From: Paractinoplanes ferrugineus
Lineage (GTDB): Bacteria; Actinomycetota; Actinomycetes; Mycobacteriales; Micromonosporaceae
Reading direction: 5' to 3'
Assembly (NCBI RefSeq): GCF_016862195.1
Contig: NZ_BOMM01000050.1
Location: 62,001-126,000, forward strand
DNA: 64,000 nt
Shown: positions 31,778 to 39,709 of the stretch, piece after piece
Numbering within the stretch: the stretch's first letter is position 1
Layout of the letters: every line of letters begins with the position of its first letter
Position numbers and translations under genes: made by a program
Notes under the pieces: generated by a model
Seen by the model: the letters and a program-made list of their open reading frames with translations, nothing else
What the model was told of the DNA's origin: nothing
Database searches by the model: none

Positions 31778-31791
31778 CCGGTCACCACGAG

Positions 31792-31825
31792 CGACGGCCC
31801 CGGGAATCACTCCCCGGGGCCGTCG
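31792..31825. terminator. Bidirectional terminator between adenosine kinase and glycosyltransferase genes
   Basis: A 13-bp perfect stem (CGACGGCCCCGGG and complement) with an 8-base loop lies between the convergent stops at 31777 and 31838. Confidence 0.85.
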
Positions 31826-31837
31826 CGTGGATGGTGG

Positions 31838-33013
31838 TCAGACGCCGGCGAGCTTTTCCAGCACCGGCACCAGCTCGACCGGGGTCGGATGGTCGTGCAT
31901 CTGTCGTTGCGCCGCCCGCGCGGAGACCCCGAACGACGGTTCACCGAGCAGCGCCGCCAACGCCTCGCGCAGGCCCGGCGCGTCGCAACCGGCACGGTCG
32001 AGCGTGAGCCCGGCCCCGGCACCGGTCAGCTGACGGGCGTGGGTGGCGTGGTCCGGCAGTTGCGGAACGATCACCTGGGGCAGGCCGGCGGTCAGCGCGG
32101 TCAGCATTGTCCCCGCACCACCGTGGTGGACCACGGCGGCACAGGTCTCCAGCACCAGATGCAGGGGCACCGAGCGGCACACGATGGCACCCGGTGGCAC
32201 CTCACCCAACTGCCCGGCCTGCTCGTCGGTCACCGCGTAGAGCACTTCATGATCCGCGCCGATCAGGCGACCGACCTCGCCCGCCAGGAAGCGCTGCCCG
32301 CCCAGCTTGGACATGGTCGTACCCCAGGTGACACAGACTCGCGGCCGGTCACCGCGCGGCGGCAGCACCGGCGCGGCGGCGGCCGTGCCGTTGTACGGCA
32401 CGTACCGGATCGGTTGGGGCCGGTAGTCCACCGGCAGCCGCAGGCTCTCCGGCGCCGGGTCGACGACCAGGTCGCCGCCGACGTCGACCCGGTCGATCCC
32501 GAGCCGTCCGGTGAGCGGAGCCAGGGCCCCGGCCGCGGCCCCCCGGAACGCGTGGAGCATGTCGACGCCATAGAGGAACCGGGCCGACGGCACCCCGAGC
32601 GCGCCGGCGACCAGCGGCCCGGCCCACGTGGTCGTCTCGAAGACCAGCAGGTCCGGCCGGAAGTCGCGGGCCAGACGGAGCAGGTCGGGTGTCATGGCCT
32701 CGGCCAACGCCACCACCATGGCCAGGGCCCGCGGCGTCCGCGGCGGCCCGGTCGGACCGGGCGCGGACGGACCGGCCGCGGACGGTACGGGCGCCGGCAC
32801 CGGCGCCCCGGACGCGTAACCGCGGACCAGTCCCGGAACGTCGACGTCCGCGCCGACCGGCACCACCGGCAGACCCGTGGCGGCGGCGACCGGGACGAGC
32901 CCCGGCTGTGTCGCCACCCGGACCTCGTGCCCGGCCGCCCGGCACGCCCAGGCCAGCGGGACCATCGGGAAGAGATGTGATTGCCAACCCCAGTTGACGA
33001 ACAGAACGCGCAT
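31838..33013 (-). CDS. GT1-family glycosyltransferase (antibiotic type)
   Basis: A 391-aa GT-B fold enzyme like those that attach sugars to macrolides and aromatic polyketides. The N-terminal acceptor domain opens MRVLFVNWGWQSHLFPMVPL; the C-terminal nucleotide-sugar domain has the signature VVHHGGAGTMLTALTAGLPQ. It probably glycosylates a phenolic or alcoholic hydroxyl of the polyketide. No genes for deoxysugar synthesis are visible in the window, so the donor is likely a common NDP-sugar or is made elsewhere. It is last in an operon after two methyltransferases, seven bases from the preceding stop. Confidence 0.9.
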   Translation of the reverse strand: MRVLFVNWGWQSHLFPMVPLAWACRAAGHEVRVATQPGLVPVAAATGLPVVPVGADVDVPGLVRGYASGAPVPAPVPSAAGPSAPGPTGPPRTPRALAMVVALAEAMTPDLLRLARDFRPDLLVFETTTWAGPLVAGALGVPSARFLYGVDMLHAFRGAAAGALAPLTGRLGIDRVDVGGDLVVDPAPESLRLPVDYRPQPIRYVPYNGTAAAAPVLPPRGDRPRVCVTWGTTMSKLGGQRFLAGEVGRLIGADHEVLYAVTDEQAGQLGEVPPGAIVCRSVPLHLVLETCAAVVHHGGAGTMLTALTAGLPQVIVPQLPDHATHARQLTGAGAGLTLDRAGCDAPGLREALAALLGEPSFGVSARAAQRQMHDHPTPVELVPVLEKLAGV

Positions 33014-33019
33014 GGCGGC

Positions 33020-34087
33020 TCAGGCCACCCGGGCTTCGACCAGCCGCAGCGGGGTGCCGGTCGCCGTGACCCCGGAGTAGGTCAGCCCCGCCCGGGTGAA
33101 GATGTCCGCCCACTGTTCCGCGGTCCGCTCCCGGCCCCCCATCACCAGCAGCATGTGCAGGTCCATCAACGCGTCCCACGGGGTCTCCGGCGGGTCGGCG
33201 ACGAGTTGCTCCAGCAGCACGACGCGAGCGCCCGGCCGCGCCACGCGCACGCAGTTGCGGAGCACGGTGATGCAGGCGTCGTCGTCCCACATGTGCAGGA
33301 CCTGACGGATCAGGAAGAGGTCACCGGCGGGTACGGACTCGAAGCAGTCCCCGGCCACCAGCGTGCAGCGCTCGGCCAGCGGCGGGCTGGTCAGCTCGAG
33401 CAGCGCCGACCGGATGGCGTGCTCCCGGTCGAACAGCACACCGCGGACGTCCGGATACCGGTTGAGCAGGGACAGCACCACACTGCCGTGCCCGCCGCCG
33501 ACGTCCACGAAGGTGCCCACGCCCGACATGTCCAGCGCGTCGAGCACCAGGGGGTTCGTCGCCCGGGACTGAGCCGCGAACCCGCGAAGGGCGGCCGCTC
33601 CCGCCGCGTTGTCGTCCTCCGCGAAATAGGTGAACAGGTCCTTGCCGTAGTGCTCCACGAAGGCGCACTTGCCGCTGCGCACGCTCTCGGCGAGCTTGCC
33701 CCACATCGCCCAGCCCCAGTCCGAGCCGGTCAGCATGATGTCGGTCAGCGGGACCGGGGCATCCTTGCGCAGCGCCCGCGAGGGCGTGCTGTGCGCGTAC
33801 CAGCCCGGACGAACCTGCTGGAAGATGCCGAACGACACCAGCGCCCGCATCAGCCGGGTCAGGGCGTCCGGATCGGCGTCGACGGCGGCGGCGAGCTCGG
33901 CGATGGACACCGGCTCCTCCCCTATCGCGTCGGCCAGCCGCAACTGGGCGCCCGCCTGCACCACCGCACTGGCCCACATCCCCCAGCCCAGCTCGGCCAC
34001 CGCCTGCACCGGCGGGGGCCCGATCACCGGGGCTCCCTCGCAGGCCTGGGCCACGTCCTTCTCCACAGTTGTCGTGCGGTCCGTCAT
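33020..34087 (-). CDS. SAM-dependent O-methyltransferase (hydroxyindole/AOMT-like), canonical
   Basis: A ~355-aa class I methyltransferase of the acetylserotonin-OMT-like family common in aromatic polyketide tailoring. It has an N-terminal dimerisation winged helix (VSIAELAAAVDADPDALTRL) and the SAM motif TFVDVGGGHGSVVLSLL. The usual active-site histidine is kept in RQVLHMWDDDA, suggesting ordinary O-methylation. ATG 34087 has GGAGGG nine bases upstream; an ATG at 34111 in the same frame would overlap the previous gene. It is the middle gene of a methyltransferase-methyltransferase-glycosyltransferase operon. Confidence 0.88.
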   Translation of the reverse strand: MTDRTTTVEKDVAQACEGAPVIGPPPVQAVAELGWGMWASAVVQAGAQLRLADAIGEEPVSIAELAAAVDADPDALTRLMRALVSFGIFQQVRPGWYAHSTPSRALRKDAPVPLTDIMLTGSDWGWAMWGKLAESVRSGKCAFVEHYGKDLFTYFAEDDNAAGAAALRGFAAQSRATNPLVLDALDMSGVGTFVDVGGGHGSVVLSLLNRYPDVRGVLFDREHAIRSALLELTSPPLAERCTLVAGDCFESVPAGDLFLIRQVLHMWDDDACITVLRNCVRVARPGARVVLLEQLVADPPETPWDALMDLHMLLVMGGRERTAEQWADIFTRAGLTYSGVTATGTPLRLVEARVA

Positions 34088-34103
34088 CGCGTTTGCCCTC
34101 CGG

Positions 34104-35147
34104 TCAGTCATGCGTGCCGCGCCGGCCCTCGAGGACGACGATCGGCGCTCGGTCGAAGCCGCTCAGCCGGGTCCGCCGTACCTGCTCGAATCCGGCGGCG
34201 CGCAGCAGCTCCTCGTACTCGTCACCGGTGCGAACCCGGCCTCCGGTGAGCACCATGAACTCCACGTCGTTGGCGTGGACGTGCGAGGTGTCCCCGGTGT
34301 CCTCCCAGTCGACGACCACCAGCCGGCCACCGGCCGGCGCGGCCGCCGCGCAGACCGAAAGGACCGTGGCGGCCGTGTCGTCGTCGAGGTCGCACAGGAT
34401 GTTCTTGAGCAGGTACAGGTCCCCGCCGGGCGGCACGGCCACCCGGAAGTCGCCGCCGACCGTCTCGGTCCGGCCGGCCAGCCCGCGCCGGGCCAGCTCC
34501 GCCTCGGCGTACGGCACCGCCCAGTCCAGGTCGAGCAGGACACCATGGGCCTGTGGTGCGGCGTCCAGCACCGCGGCCAGCACCGTCCCCGGGCTGCCCC
34601 CGACGTCGACGACCCGCCGCACCCCGGTGCAGTCGATGGTTCGCACGAGCGCGTCCGCCGCCTCCGCCGACAGGGTCGCCGAGGTCTCGACGTACGCCCG
34701 CGCCTCGGCCGGATGTTTCGCGTAGTGGTCCCAGTGGCTGGTCCCGAGGACCTGCTCGGACGCCGGCCGGCCGGTCCGCACCACGTCGGCGATCTGTTCC
34801 CAGGGCCGGGTCATCCCCGGCGCGTTCACCGCGATGGTGAAACCACGCAGCGAGGGGACGTCGGAACGCAGCAGCGCTCCGCGGTCGGTCAACGCGAACC
34901 GGCCGCCCTCCTCGGCGGTGACCAGATCGTGCAGCACGCACACCCGCAGGAAGCGGTGCAGGCTCGGCGCGTGGGCGCCGATCGCCGCCGCCACCTGCAC
35001 CGCGGTCCGCGGCCCGCCGGCCAGCTGGTCCGCGATGCGCAGCTCGGCCAGCCCGCGCATCACCAGCCCCGCGGACCAGTGGTACGGGGCCAGTCGCCCC
35101 AGCGCCTGGATGGGCGCGAACCCGCCGCTGTCACCCGTCTCCGACAC
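34104..35147 (-). CDS. SAM-dependent methyltransferase homologue lacking the active-site histidine
   Basis: A 347-aa member of the same methyltransferase family. The winged-helix part includes RTAVQVAAAIGAHAPSLHRF; the SAM motif is RRVVDVGGSPGTVLAAVL. At the position of the catalytic histidine the sequence is KNILCDLDDDTA, i.e. cysteine instead of histidine. Related polyketide enzymes that lack this base (DnrK/RdmB type) methylate by proximity or have become SAM-assisted hydroxylases or decarboxylases, so the reaction here is open. GTG 35147 has GGGAGG seven bases upstream. Confidence 0.85.
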   Translation of the reverse strand: MSETGDSGGFAPIQALGRLAPYHWSAGLVMRGLAELRIADQLAGGPRTAVQVAAAIGAHAPSLHRFLRVCVLHDLVTAEEGGRFALTDRGALLRSDVPSLRGFTIAVNAPGMTRPWEQIADVVRTGRPASEQVLGTSHWDHYAKHPAEARAYVETSATLSAEAADALVRTIDCTGVRRVVDVGGSPGTVLAAVLDAAPQAHGVLLDLDWAVPYAEAELARRGLAGRTETVGGDFRVAVPPGGDLYLLKNILCDLDDDTAATVLSVCAAAAPAGGRLVVVDWEDTGDTSHVHANDVEFMVLTGGRVRTGDEYEELLRAAGFEQVRRTRLSGFDRAPIVVLEGRRGTHD

Positions 35148-35210
35148 CGATCGTCCTCCCGAGTCGTGGGGCCGCCGGGCGGCGGCCGGCCTCACCGTCG
35201 CAACCAGATC

Positions 35211-35239
35211 TCGCGCCCGGCTGGAGCGCCGGTGGATGC
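35211..35239. promoter_or_regulatory. SARP-type operator between methyltransferase operon and SDR gene
   Basis: On the plus strand TCGCGCC, TGGAGCG and TGGATGC are spaced at 11 bp, pointing to the SDR at 35344. The same segment read on the minus strand gives TCCACCG and TCCAGCC with the same period, so one site may serve both divergent units. Confidence 0.55.
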
Positions 35240-35343
35240 TCCCGGCGGGCGTCGCGCCGCGATCGATCACGCCTCCAGGACCGCGGCGCACCATGCCGTG
35301 TCGTGGGTGGACCACGGCGGGCGCGGACGAGAAGGAGCGGTCG

Positions 35344-36024
35344 ATGGACAGGCGTACGGCACTGGTGACCGGAGCCAACCGCGGACTGGGCCGGGCGGTG
35401 GCGGACGCGCTGGCCGCCCTGGGCCACCGGGTCGTGGTCACCGCGCGTGATCCCGGCGAGGCCGGGGCCACCGCGCGGGAGCTGCCCGGCGAGGCCGTCG
35501 GGCTGGGCCTGGACGTCACCGACGACGCGGCCGTCGCCGGGCTGGCCGAGCGGGCCGGCCCGATCGACATTCTGATCAACAACGCCGGTGTCCAGCTCGA
35601 CTGGGGCCGGGACCCGCTGACGGTGCCGATCGACACCGTCCGCCGGCAGCTGGAGGTCAACACGCTGGGCGCCTGGCGGGTCACGGCCGCGCTCCTGCCC
35701 GCGATGACGGAACGCGGATGGGGCCGGGTGGTGATGGTGTCCAGCGGCATCGGCACGTTCGCCAACGGCCTCTTCCCCGGCAGCCCCGGCTATTCGCTGT
35801 CCAAGGCGGCGCTCAACGCCGCCACCGTCCTGTTCGCCCGCGCCACCTCGAAAACCGGTGTGCTGGTCAACGCGGTCAACCCCGGGCTGGTACGAACCCG
35901 CATGCGGCCCGAGGCGCAGCGCAGCCCCGAGGCCGCCGCCCAGGACGTGCTGGCGGCCGTGCTGCTGCCGGACGACGGTCCGACCGGGGTGCTGCTCCGC
36001 TCCGGCCGGACCGTGCCGTGGTGA
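35344..36024 (+). CDS. Short-chain dehydrogenase/reductase
   Basis: A 226-aa NAD(P)-dependent SDR with Rossmann motif VTGANRGLGRA, NNAG and the catalytic Tyr/Lys pair in YSLSKAALN. It is slightly shorter than FabG-type ketoreductases and lacks a long C-terminal lid. The start ATG 35344 follows AAGGAG. It is a single-gene unit, convergent with the next SDR; likely reduces or dehydrogenates a ring carbonyl during tailoring. Substrate unknown. Confidence 0.85.
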   Translation: MDRRTALVTGANRGLGRAVADALAALGHRVVVTARDPGEAGATARELPGEAVGLGLDVTDDAAVAGLAERAGPIDILINNAGVQLDWGRDPLTVPIDTVRRQLEVNTLGAWRVTAALLPAMTERGWGRVVMVSSGIGTFANGLFPGSPGYSLSKAALNAATVLFARATSKTGVLVNAVNPGLVRTRMRPEAQRSPEAAAQDVLAAVLLPDDGPTGVLLRSGRTVPW

Positions 36025-36048
36025 GACCCGGGCGAACCGGGCCTCGGC

Positions 36049-36846
36049 TCAGTGGCCGCCGGCGACGTTGACCACCGAGCCGGTCACGTTGCCGTTGGCC
36101 GCCGAGGCCAGGAAGACGACCACATTCGTCACGTCCTCCACAGTGGAGAACCGCAGGTGCGGCATGCCCTGATCCAGCAACTTGCGGGCCTGTTCGGGGG
36201 ACCGTCCGGCGATCTTGTCGCGCAGGGCCGGCGGCAGCTTGCCCAGCAGGCCCTCGGTGAGCGTCGGGCCCGGCGCGACCACGTTGCTGAGGATCCCGTC
36301 GTCGAACAGCTCCGTGGCCAGGCTGCGGCTGAGGCCGTGCAGCGCGGCCTTGCCCGCGGTGTAGGCCTCGTCGCCCGCGCGGCCCCGGAACACGATGCTG
36401 GCCGACATGAACACGATGCGGCCCCAGCTGCGGCGCCGCATCGTCGGCAGCACCGCCTGGACGGTGTGGAACGCGCCCTCCACCTCGGTCCGCAACTGCG
36501 GCTCCCAGGTGCTGGGCGAGATCTGGTCGAAGGGTTCCGGCCGCGGGTTCGGGCCGCCGGTCGCTGAGGCGTTGACCACCAGGGCGTCGATGTCACCCCA
36601 CCGGTCGGTCACGGCCGCCACCGCCTGATCCATCGACGCCCGGTCGGTGAGGTCGTACGGCACCGCCATCGCCGAGCCGCCGGCCATCTCGATGTCCCGC
36701 ACCACCCCCCGGGCCGTCTCCGCCCGCCGGTGGTAGGTGAGAGCCACGTGCGCGCCTTCGGCACCGAACTGCTGAGCCAGTGGCCGGCCGATCCCCCCGC
36801 TGCCGCCGGTGATCAGGACCACCCGGTCCTTGAGACCCAATTCCAT
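36049..36846 (-). CDS. Short-chain dehydrogenase/reductase
   Basis: A 265-aa SDR with LITGGSGGIGRPLAQQFGAE, the active-site serine region VFMSASIVFRGRAG and the Tyr/Lys pair in YTAGKAALHG, plus a C-terminal GSVVNVAGGH. The loop PALRDKIAGRSPEQARKLLD is longer than in its cluster paralogues. It is divergent from the methyltransferase at 37066 with interleaved SARP-type repeats between them. It probably acts as a ketoreductase in tailoring. Confidence 0.85.
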   Translation of the reverse strand: MELGLKDRVVLITGGSGGIGRPLAQQFGAEGAHVALTYHRRAETARGVVRDIEMAGGSAMAVPYDLTDRASMDQAVAAVTDRWGDIDALVVNASATGGPNPRPEPFDQISPSTWEPQLRTEVEGAFHTVQAVLPTMRRRSWGRIVFMSASIVFRGRAGDEAYTAGKAALHGLSRSLATELFDDGILSNVVAPGPTLTEGLLGKLPPALRDKIAGRSPEQARKLLDQGMPHLRFSTVEDVTNVVVFLASAANGNVTGSVVNVAGGH

Positions 36847-36922
36847 CGGTACTCCTCCTCGTGTCGTCAGGCGCACGGCAGGACCGCCCGTACGTCCTCG
36901 CTACGTCAGTAGCGGCGCGCAC

Positions 36923-36940
36923 TCGAACCCGGCTGGACTC
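36923..36940 (+). promoter_or_regulatory. SARP-type operator, rightward half of a divergent pair
   Basis: TCGAACC and TGGACTC on the plus strand are 11 bp apart. The pair points to the eight-gene operon starting at 37066 and overlaps the leftward site at 36936-36964. Confidence 0.5.
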
Positions 36941-36964
36941 CAGCACCCCTCCAGCACCGGTCCA
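36936..36964 (-). promoter_or_regulatory. SARP-type operator upstream of the leftward SDR
   Basis: On the minus strand TGGACCG, TGGAGGG and TGGAGTC lie at perfect 11-bp intervals with nearly identical spacers (GTGC, GTGC), the cleanest repeat of the series by spacer identity. It overlaps the rightward pair by five bases. Confidence 0.65.
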
Positions 36965-37065
36965 GCGGGTGCTCACAGCATGGGTCGCGGCCCCGCCGAG
37001 CATCGCTTCGCCGCGTGGCTCCCAAGCGCTTCAACGCGTCAATGCCAACGGAAAGGACCTCGCTC

Positions 37066-38097
37066 ATGGCGAGCAACACTCCTCAGAACACGACGCTCGA
37101 TCTGCCGGGCATCATTCAGCTGGGCATGGACTTCGGCAGCGCCAAGGTGCTGCTGACCGCGAACGAGATCGACCTGTTCAGCGTCCTGGACGCCGACGGC
37201 CCAGGCACCGAGCCGGAGATCCGGGAACGGCTGGGCCTGCACTCGCGCGGCACCCGGGACTTCCTCAACGCCCTGGTGAAGCTGGGCCTGCTGCACCGCG
37301 AGGACAGCCGGTACCGCAACACCGCGGCCGCGGAGACCTACCTGGTCAAGGGGAAGCCGACCTACGTCGGCCGCTTCCTGGAGCGCTCGAACCGGGTGCT
37401 CTACCAGGCCTGGGGCGGGTTCACCGAGTCGCTGCGCACGGGCGAGTCGCAGGTCGAGGGGCACGGCGACGACAACATGTTCAAGCACCTGTACCGCGAC
37501 GAGGCGCAGATGCGCGACTTCATCGCCATGATGGACGCGCTCAACTCCGCCGTCGGGCCGGTGCTCGCCGAGTCCTTCGACTGGTCGGCCCGCAAGACCG
37601 TGGTCGACATCGGTGGTGCCCGCGGCAACCTGGCCGCCGCGCTGGTCAAGGCGCACCCTCATCTGACCGCCACGGTCTTCGACCTGCCCCCGGTGGAAGC
37701 GGCGTTCCGCGACCACGTCGACGAGCTGGGACTGGCCGACCGGATCTCCTTCCAGGGGGGTGACTTCTTCGCCGACACGCTGCCCACCGCGGACGTCATC
37801 GTCTTCGGCCACGTGCTCGAGGACTGGTCGCCCGAGCGGCGCCAGCAGCTGATCAGCAAGGCGTTCGAGTCGCTGCGCCCGGGCGGGGTGGTGCTGGTCT
37901 ACGACCCCATGCTCGACGACGAGCTCAGCCCGTTGAACAACCTTCTCACCAGCCTCACCATGCTCGTCGTCACGCACGGCGGCAGCGAGTACGCGGTCGA
38001 GGACTGCCAGGGCTGGATGCGGACGGCCGGCTTCGCCCGGACCGAGGCGAAGGTGCTGGAGACCAACGACATCCTCGTGGCCGGTTACAAGGACTGA
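37066..38097 (+). CDS. SAM-dependent methyltransferase with Glu in place of the catalytic His
   Basis: A 343-aa methyltransferase of the acetylserotonin-OMT-like family. The SAM motif is KTVVDIGGARGNLAAAL; the family segment usually reading HVLHDWSPE is HVLEDWSPE here, so glutamate replaces the general-base histidine. It is closely similar in design to the methyltransferase half of the fusion at 53757-55679 (shared VVDxGGARGNL, FxLPxV/M and DWSPExRQxLISKA features), suggesting duplication. ATG 37066 follows GAAAGGA. It is first in a long rightward operon up to 45120. Confidence 0.87.
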   Translation: MASNTPQNTTLDLPGIIQLGMDFGSAKVLLTANEIDLFSVLDADGPGTEPEIRERLGLHSRGTRDFLNALVKLGLLHREDSRYRNTAAAETYLVKGKPTYVGRFLERSNRVLYQAWGGFTESLRTGESQVEGHGDDNMFKHLYRDEAQMRDFIAMMDALNSAVGPVLAESFDWSARKTVVDIGGARGNLAAALVKAHPHLTATVFDLPPVEAAFRDHVDELGLADRISFQGGDFFADTLPTADVIVFGHVLEDWSPERRQQLISKAFESLRPGGVVLVYDPMLDDELSPLNNLLTSLTMLVVTHGGSEYAVEDCQGWMRTAGFARTEAKVLETNDILVAGYKD

Positions 38098-38170
38098 GAG
38101 CGTGCCGAGCCCGGACGCGACGGCCGACAGTGCCGCCGAGCGTCCGGGCCGGCCGGGAGAGGAGGCAGTC

Positions 38171-38623
38171 GTGGCCCGGACGCTGAGTGTGCTGGTCCTG
38201 CTCGGAAGCGGTCTGACCGCGGGCGTGCTGTTCGCCGTGGCGCTCAGCGTCATGCCGGCGCTGCAGGCGATGCCGGCGGACCGCTACGTCTACACCCACA
38301 AGCTGATCGGCCGGCACTGGGACCCCACCATGCCCGCCATCGTGCTGGGCAGCACGGCACTGGCCCTGGTGCTCGCCTTCCTGGCGCCGGACCGGACGAC
38401 GCGCGTGCTGTACGCGGTGGCGGCGGTGCTACTGCTCGGCGTCTCCGGGGTGTCCCACCTGTGCAACGTGCCGATCAACCGGCGGGTCAAAGGGCTCGAT
38501 CCGGGCGCCGTCCCGGCCGACTGGCAGGACCCCCGCCGGCTCTGGCGCAACTGGAACCTGCTGCGCACCGCCCTGGCGTTCACCGCCTTGGCGGTGCTCG
38601 GCTCCGCCACCGTGCTCGCCTGA
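38171..38623 (+). CDS. DUF1772 membrane protein, anthrone oxygenase-like
   Basis: A 150-aa protein with about four hydrophobic helices (TLSVLVLLGSGLTAGVLFAV; IVLGSTALALVLAFLA; VLYAVAAVLLLGVSG; ALAFTALAVLGSATVLA). The conserved DUF1772 segment NVPINRRVKGLDP and RNWNLLRT is present. Cofactor-free anthrone oxygenases belong to this family and convert anthrones to anthraquinones. GTG 38171, directly behind GGAGG, is preferred over a GTG at 38102 that adds 23 non-conserved residues. A paralogue lies at 49350-49820. Confidence 0.8.
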   Translation: MARTLSVLVLLGSGLTAGVLFAVALSVMPALQAMPADRYVYTHKLIGRHWDPTMPAIVLGSTALALVLAFLAPDRTTRVLYAVAAVLLLGVSGVSHLCNVPINRRVKGLDPGAVPADWQDPRRLWRNWNLLRTALAFTALAVLGSATVLA

Positions 38624-38659
38624 TCCACCGTGCTGGCTCGACCCGACAGGAGGCAACGC

Positions 38660-39709
38660 ATGCGACTGGCCGTCAACGTGCCGCAGCAGGGCGCCGGCGA
38701 GGCGGTGGAGGAGGCGGAACGGCTCGGCTACGAGATCGCCTTCGTACCCGAGGGCTACCGTTCGGACGCGGCGAGCCTGCTGGGCTACATCGCCGCCCGT
38801 ACCACCCGGATCCACCTGGCCGCCGGTGTCTTCCAGATGCCCGGACGCACGCCGGTGATGACCGCGATGACCACCGCGATGCTGGACGGGCTGTCCGGCG
38901 GCCGTTTCCGCATCGGCCTGGGCAGCGCCAACGCGCATGTCATGGAGGGATGGCACGGCGCGCCGTTCGACCGGCCGCTGGGCCGGACCCGGGAGTACGT
39001 GGCCATCCTGCGGGCCGCGCTGGCCGGCAAGCCGGTCGTGCACCTCGGCGAGCACTTCCGGATCCCGCTGCCCGGCGGCCGGGGTGAGCCGTTCCGGTTG
39101 CCGGGCCGGCTGATCAACCCGGACATCCCGATCTACCTGGCCGCGGTGGGACCCCGGGCGCTGGAGCTCGCCGGCGAGATCGCCGACGGGTGGTTCGGCG
39201 TCTTCTGCTCGCCGGACCGGATCACCGAGGCGCTCGGCCGGATCCGGGCCGGCGCCGCCCGCTCCGGCCGCGGCCTGGCCGGCTTCGAGGTGATCCCGTC
39301 GGTGCCGATCGTCGTCGGTGCCGATCCGGCCGTTTGTGCCGACGCGATCCGCAACTACGTGGCCCGCTTCGTCAGCCTCGGCGACCGCGCCCACAACTTC
39401 TATTACGCGTTCCTGGAGAAGTCCGGCCACGGCGCCGCGGCGGCGACGATCTGGCAGCGCTTTCGGGACGGCGACCTCGACGGCGCGGCGGCCGCCGTCC
39501 CCTTCGACTTCCTCGACGCCACCGCGCTGCTCGGTCCGCCGGACCGCATCGCCGACCGGCTCGCGGCGTACGCGGCCGCCGGCGTCACCACGATCGCGCT
39601 GTCGCCGTTCGCCGCCGATCCGCAGCAGCGGCTCGAGGCCCTCCGGGTCGCCGCCGCGGCGTCGGCCGCGCTGTCCCCGCTCACCACGAAGGAGCGCCAT
39701 GTCCACTGA
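38660..39709 (+). CDS. LLM-class flavin/F420-dependent oxidoreductase
   Basis: A 349-aa luciferase-like TIM-barrel oxidoreductase. Recognisable family parts include GYEIAFVPEGYRSDAASLLG, LAAGVFQMPGRTPVMTAMT, LDGLSGGRFRIGLGSANAHV and IPIYLAAVGPRALELAGEIA. Members use FMNH2 or F420 for hydride transfer or oxygenation. The start ATG 38660 has CAGGAGG upstream. The stop overlaps the P450 start by 11 bases, implying coupled expression. The exact reaction is unknown; a second, shorter LLM enzyme occurs at 55692-56552. Confidence 0.85.
   Translation: MRLAVNVPQQGAGEAVEEAERLGYEIAFVPEGYRSDAASLLGYIAARTTRIHLAAGVFQMPGRTPVMTAMTTAMLDGLSGGRFRIGLGSANAHVMEGWHGAPFDRPLGRTREYVAILRAALAGKPVVHLGEHFRIPLPGGRGEPFRLPGRLINPDIPIYLAAVGPRALELAGEIADGWFGVFCSPDRITEALGRIRAGAARSGRGLAGFEVIPSVPIVVGADPAVCADAIRNYVARFVSLGDRAHNFYYAFLEKSGHGAAAATIWQRFRDGDLDGAAAAVPFDFLDATALLGPPDRIADRLAAYAAAGVTTIALSPFAADPQQRLEALRVAAAASAALSPLTTKERHVH

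Noticed and set aside
38102..38170. Upstream GTG start for the first DUF1772 protein
   Set aside because: The added 23 residues are hydrophilic and not family-like, whereas GTG 38171 sits directly behind GGAGG and gives the normal 150-aa length.
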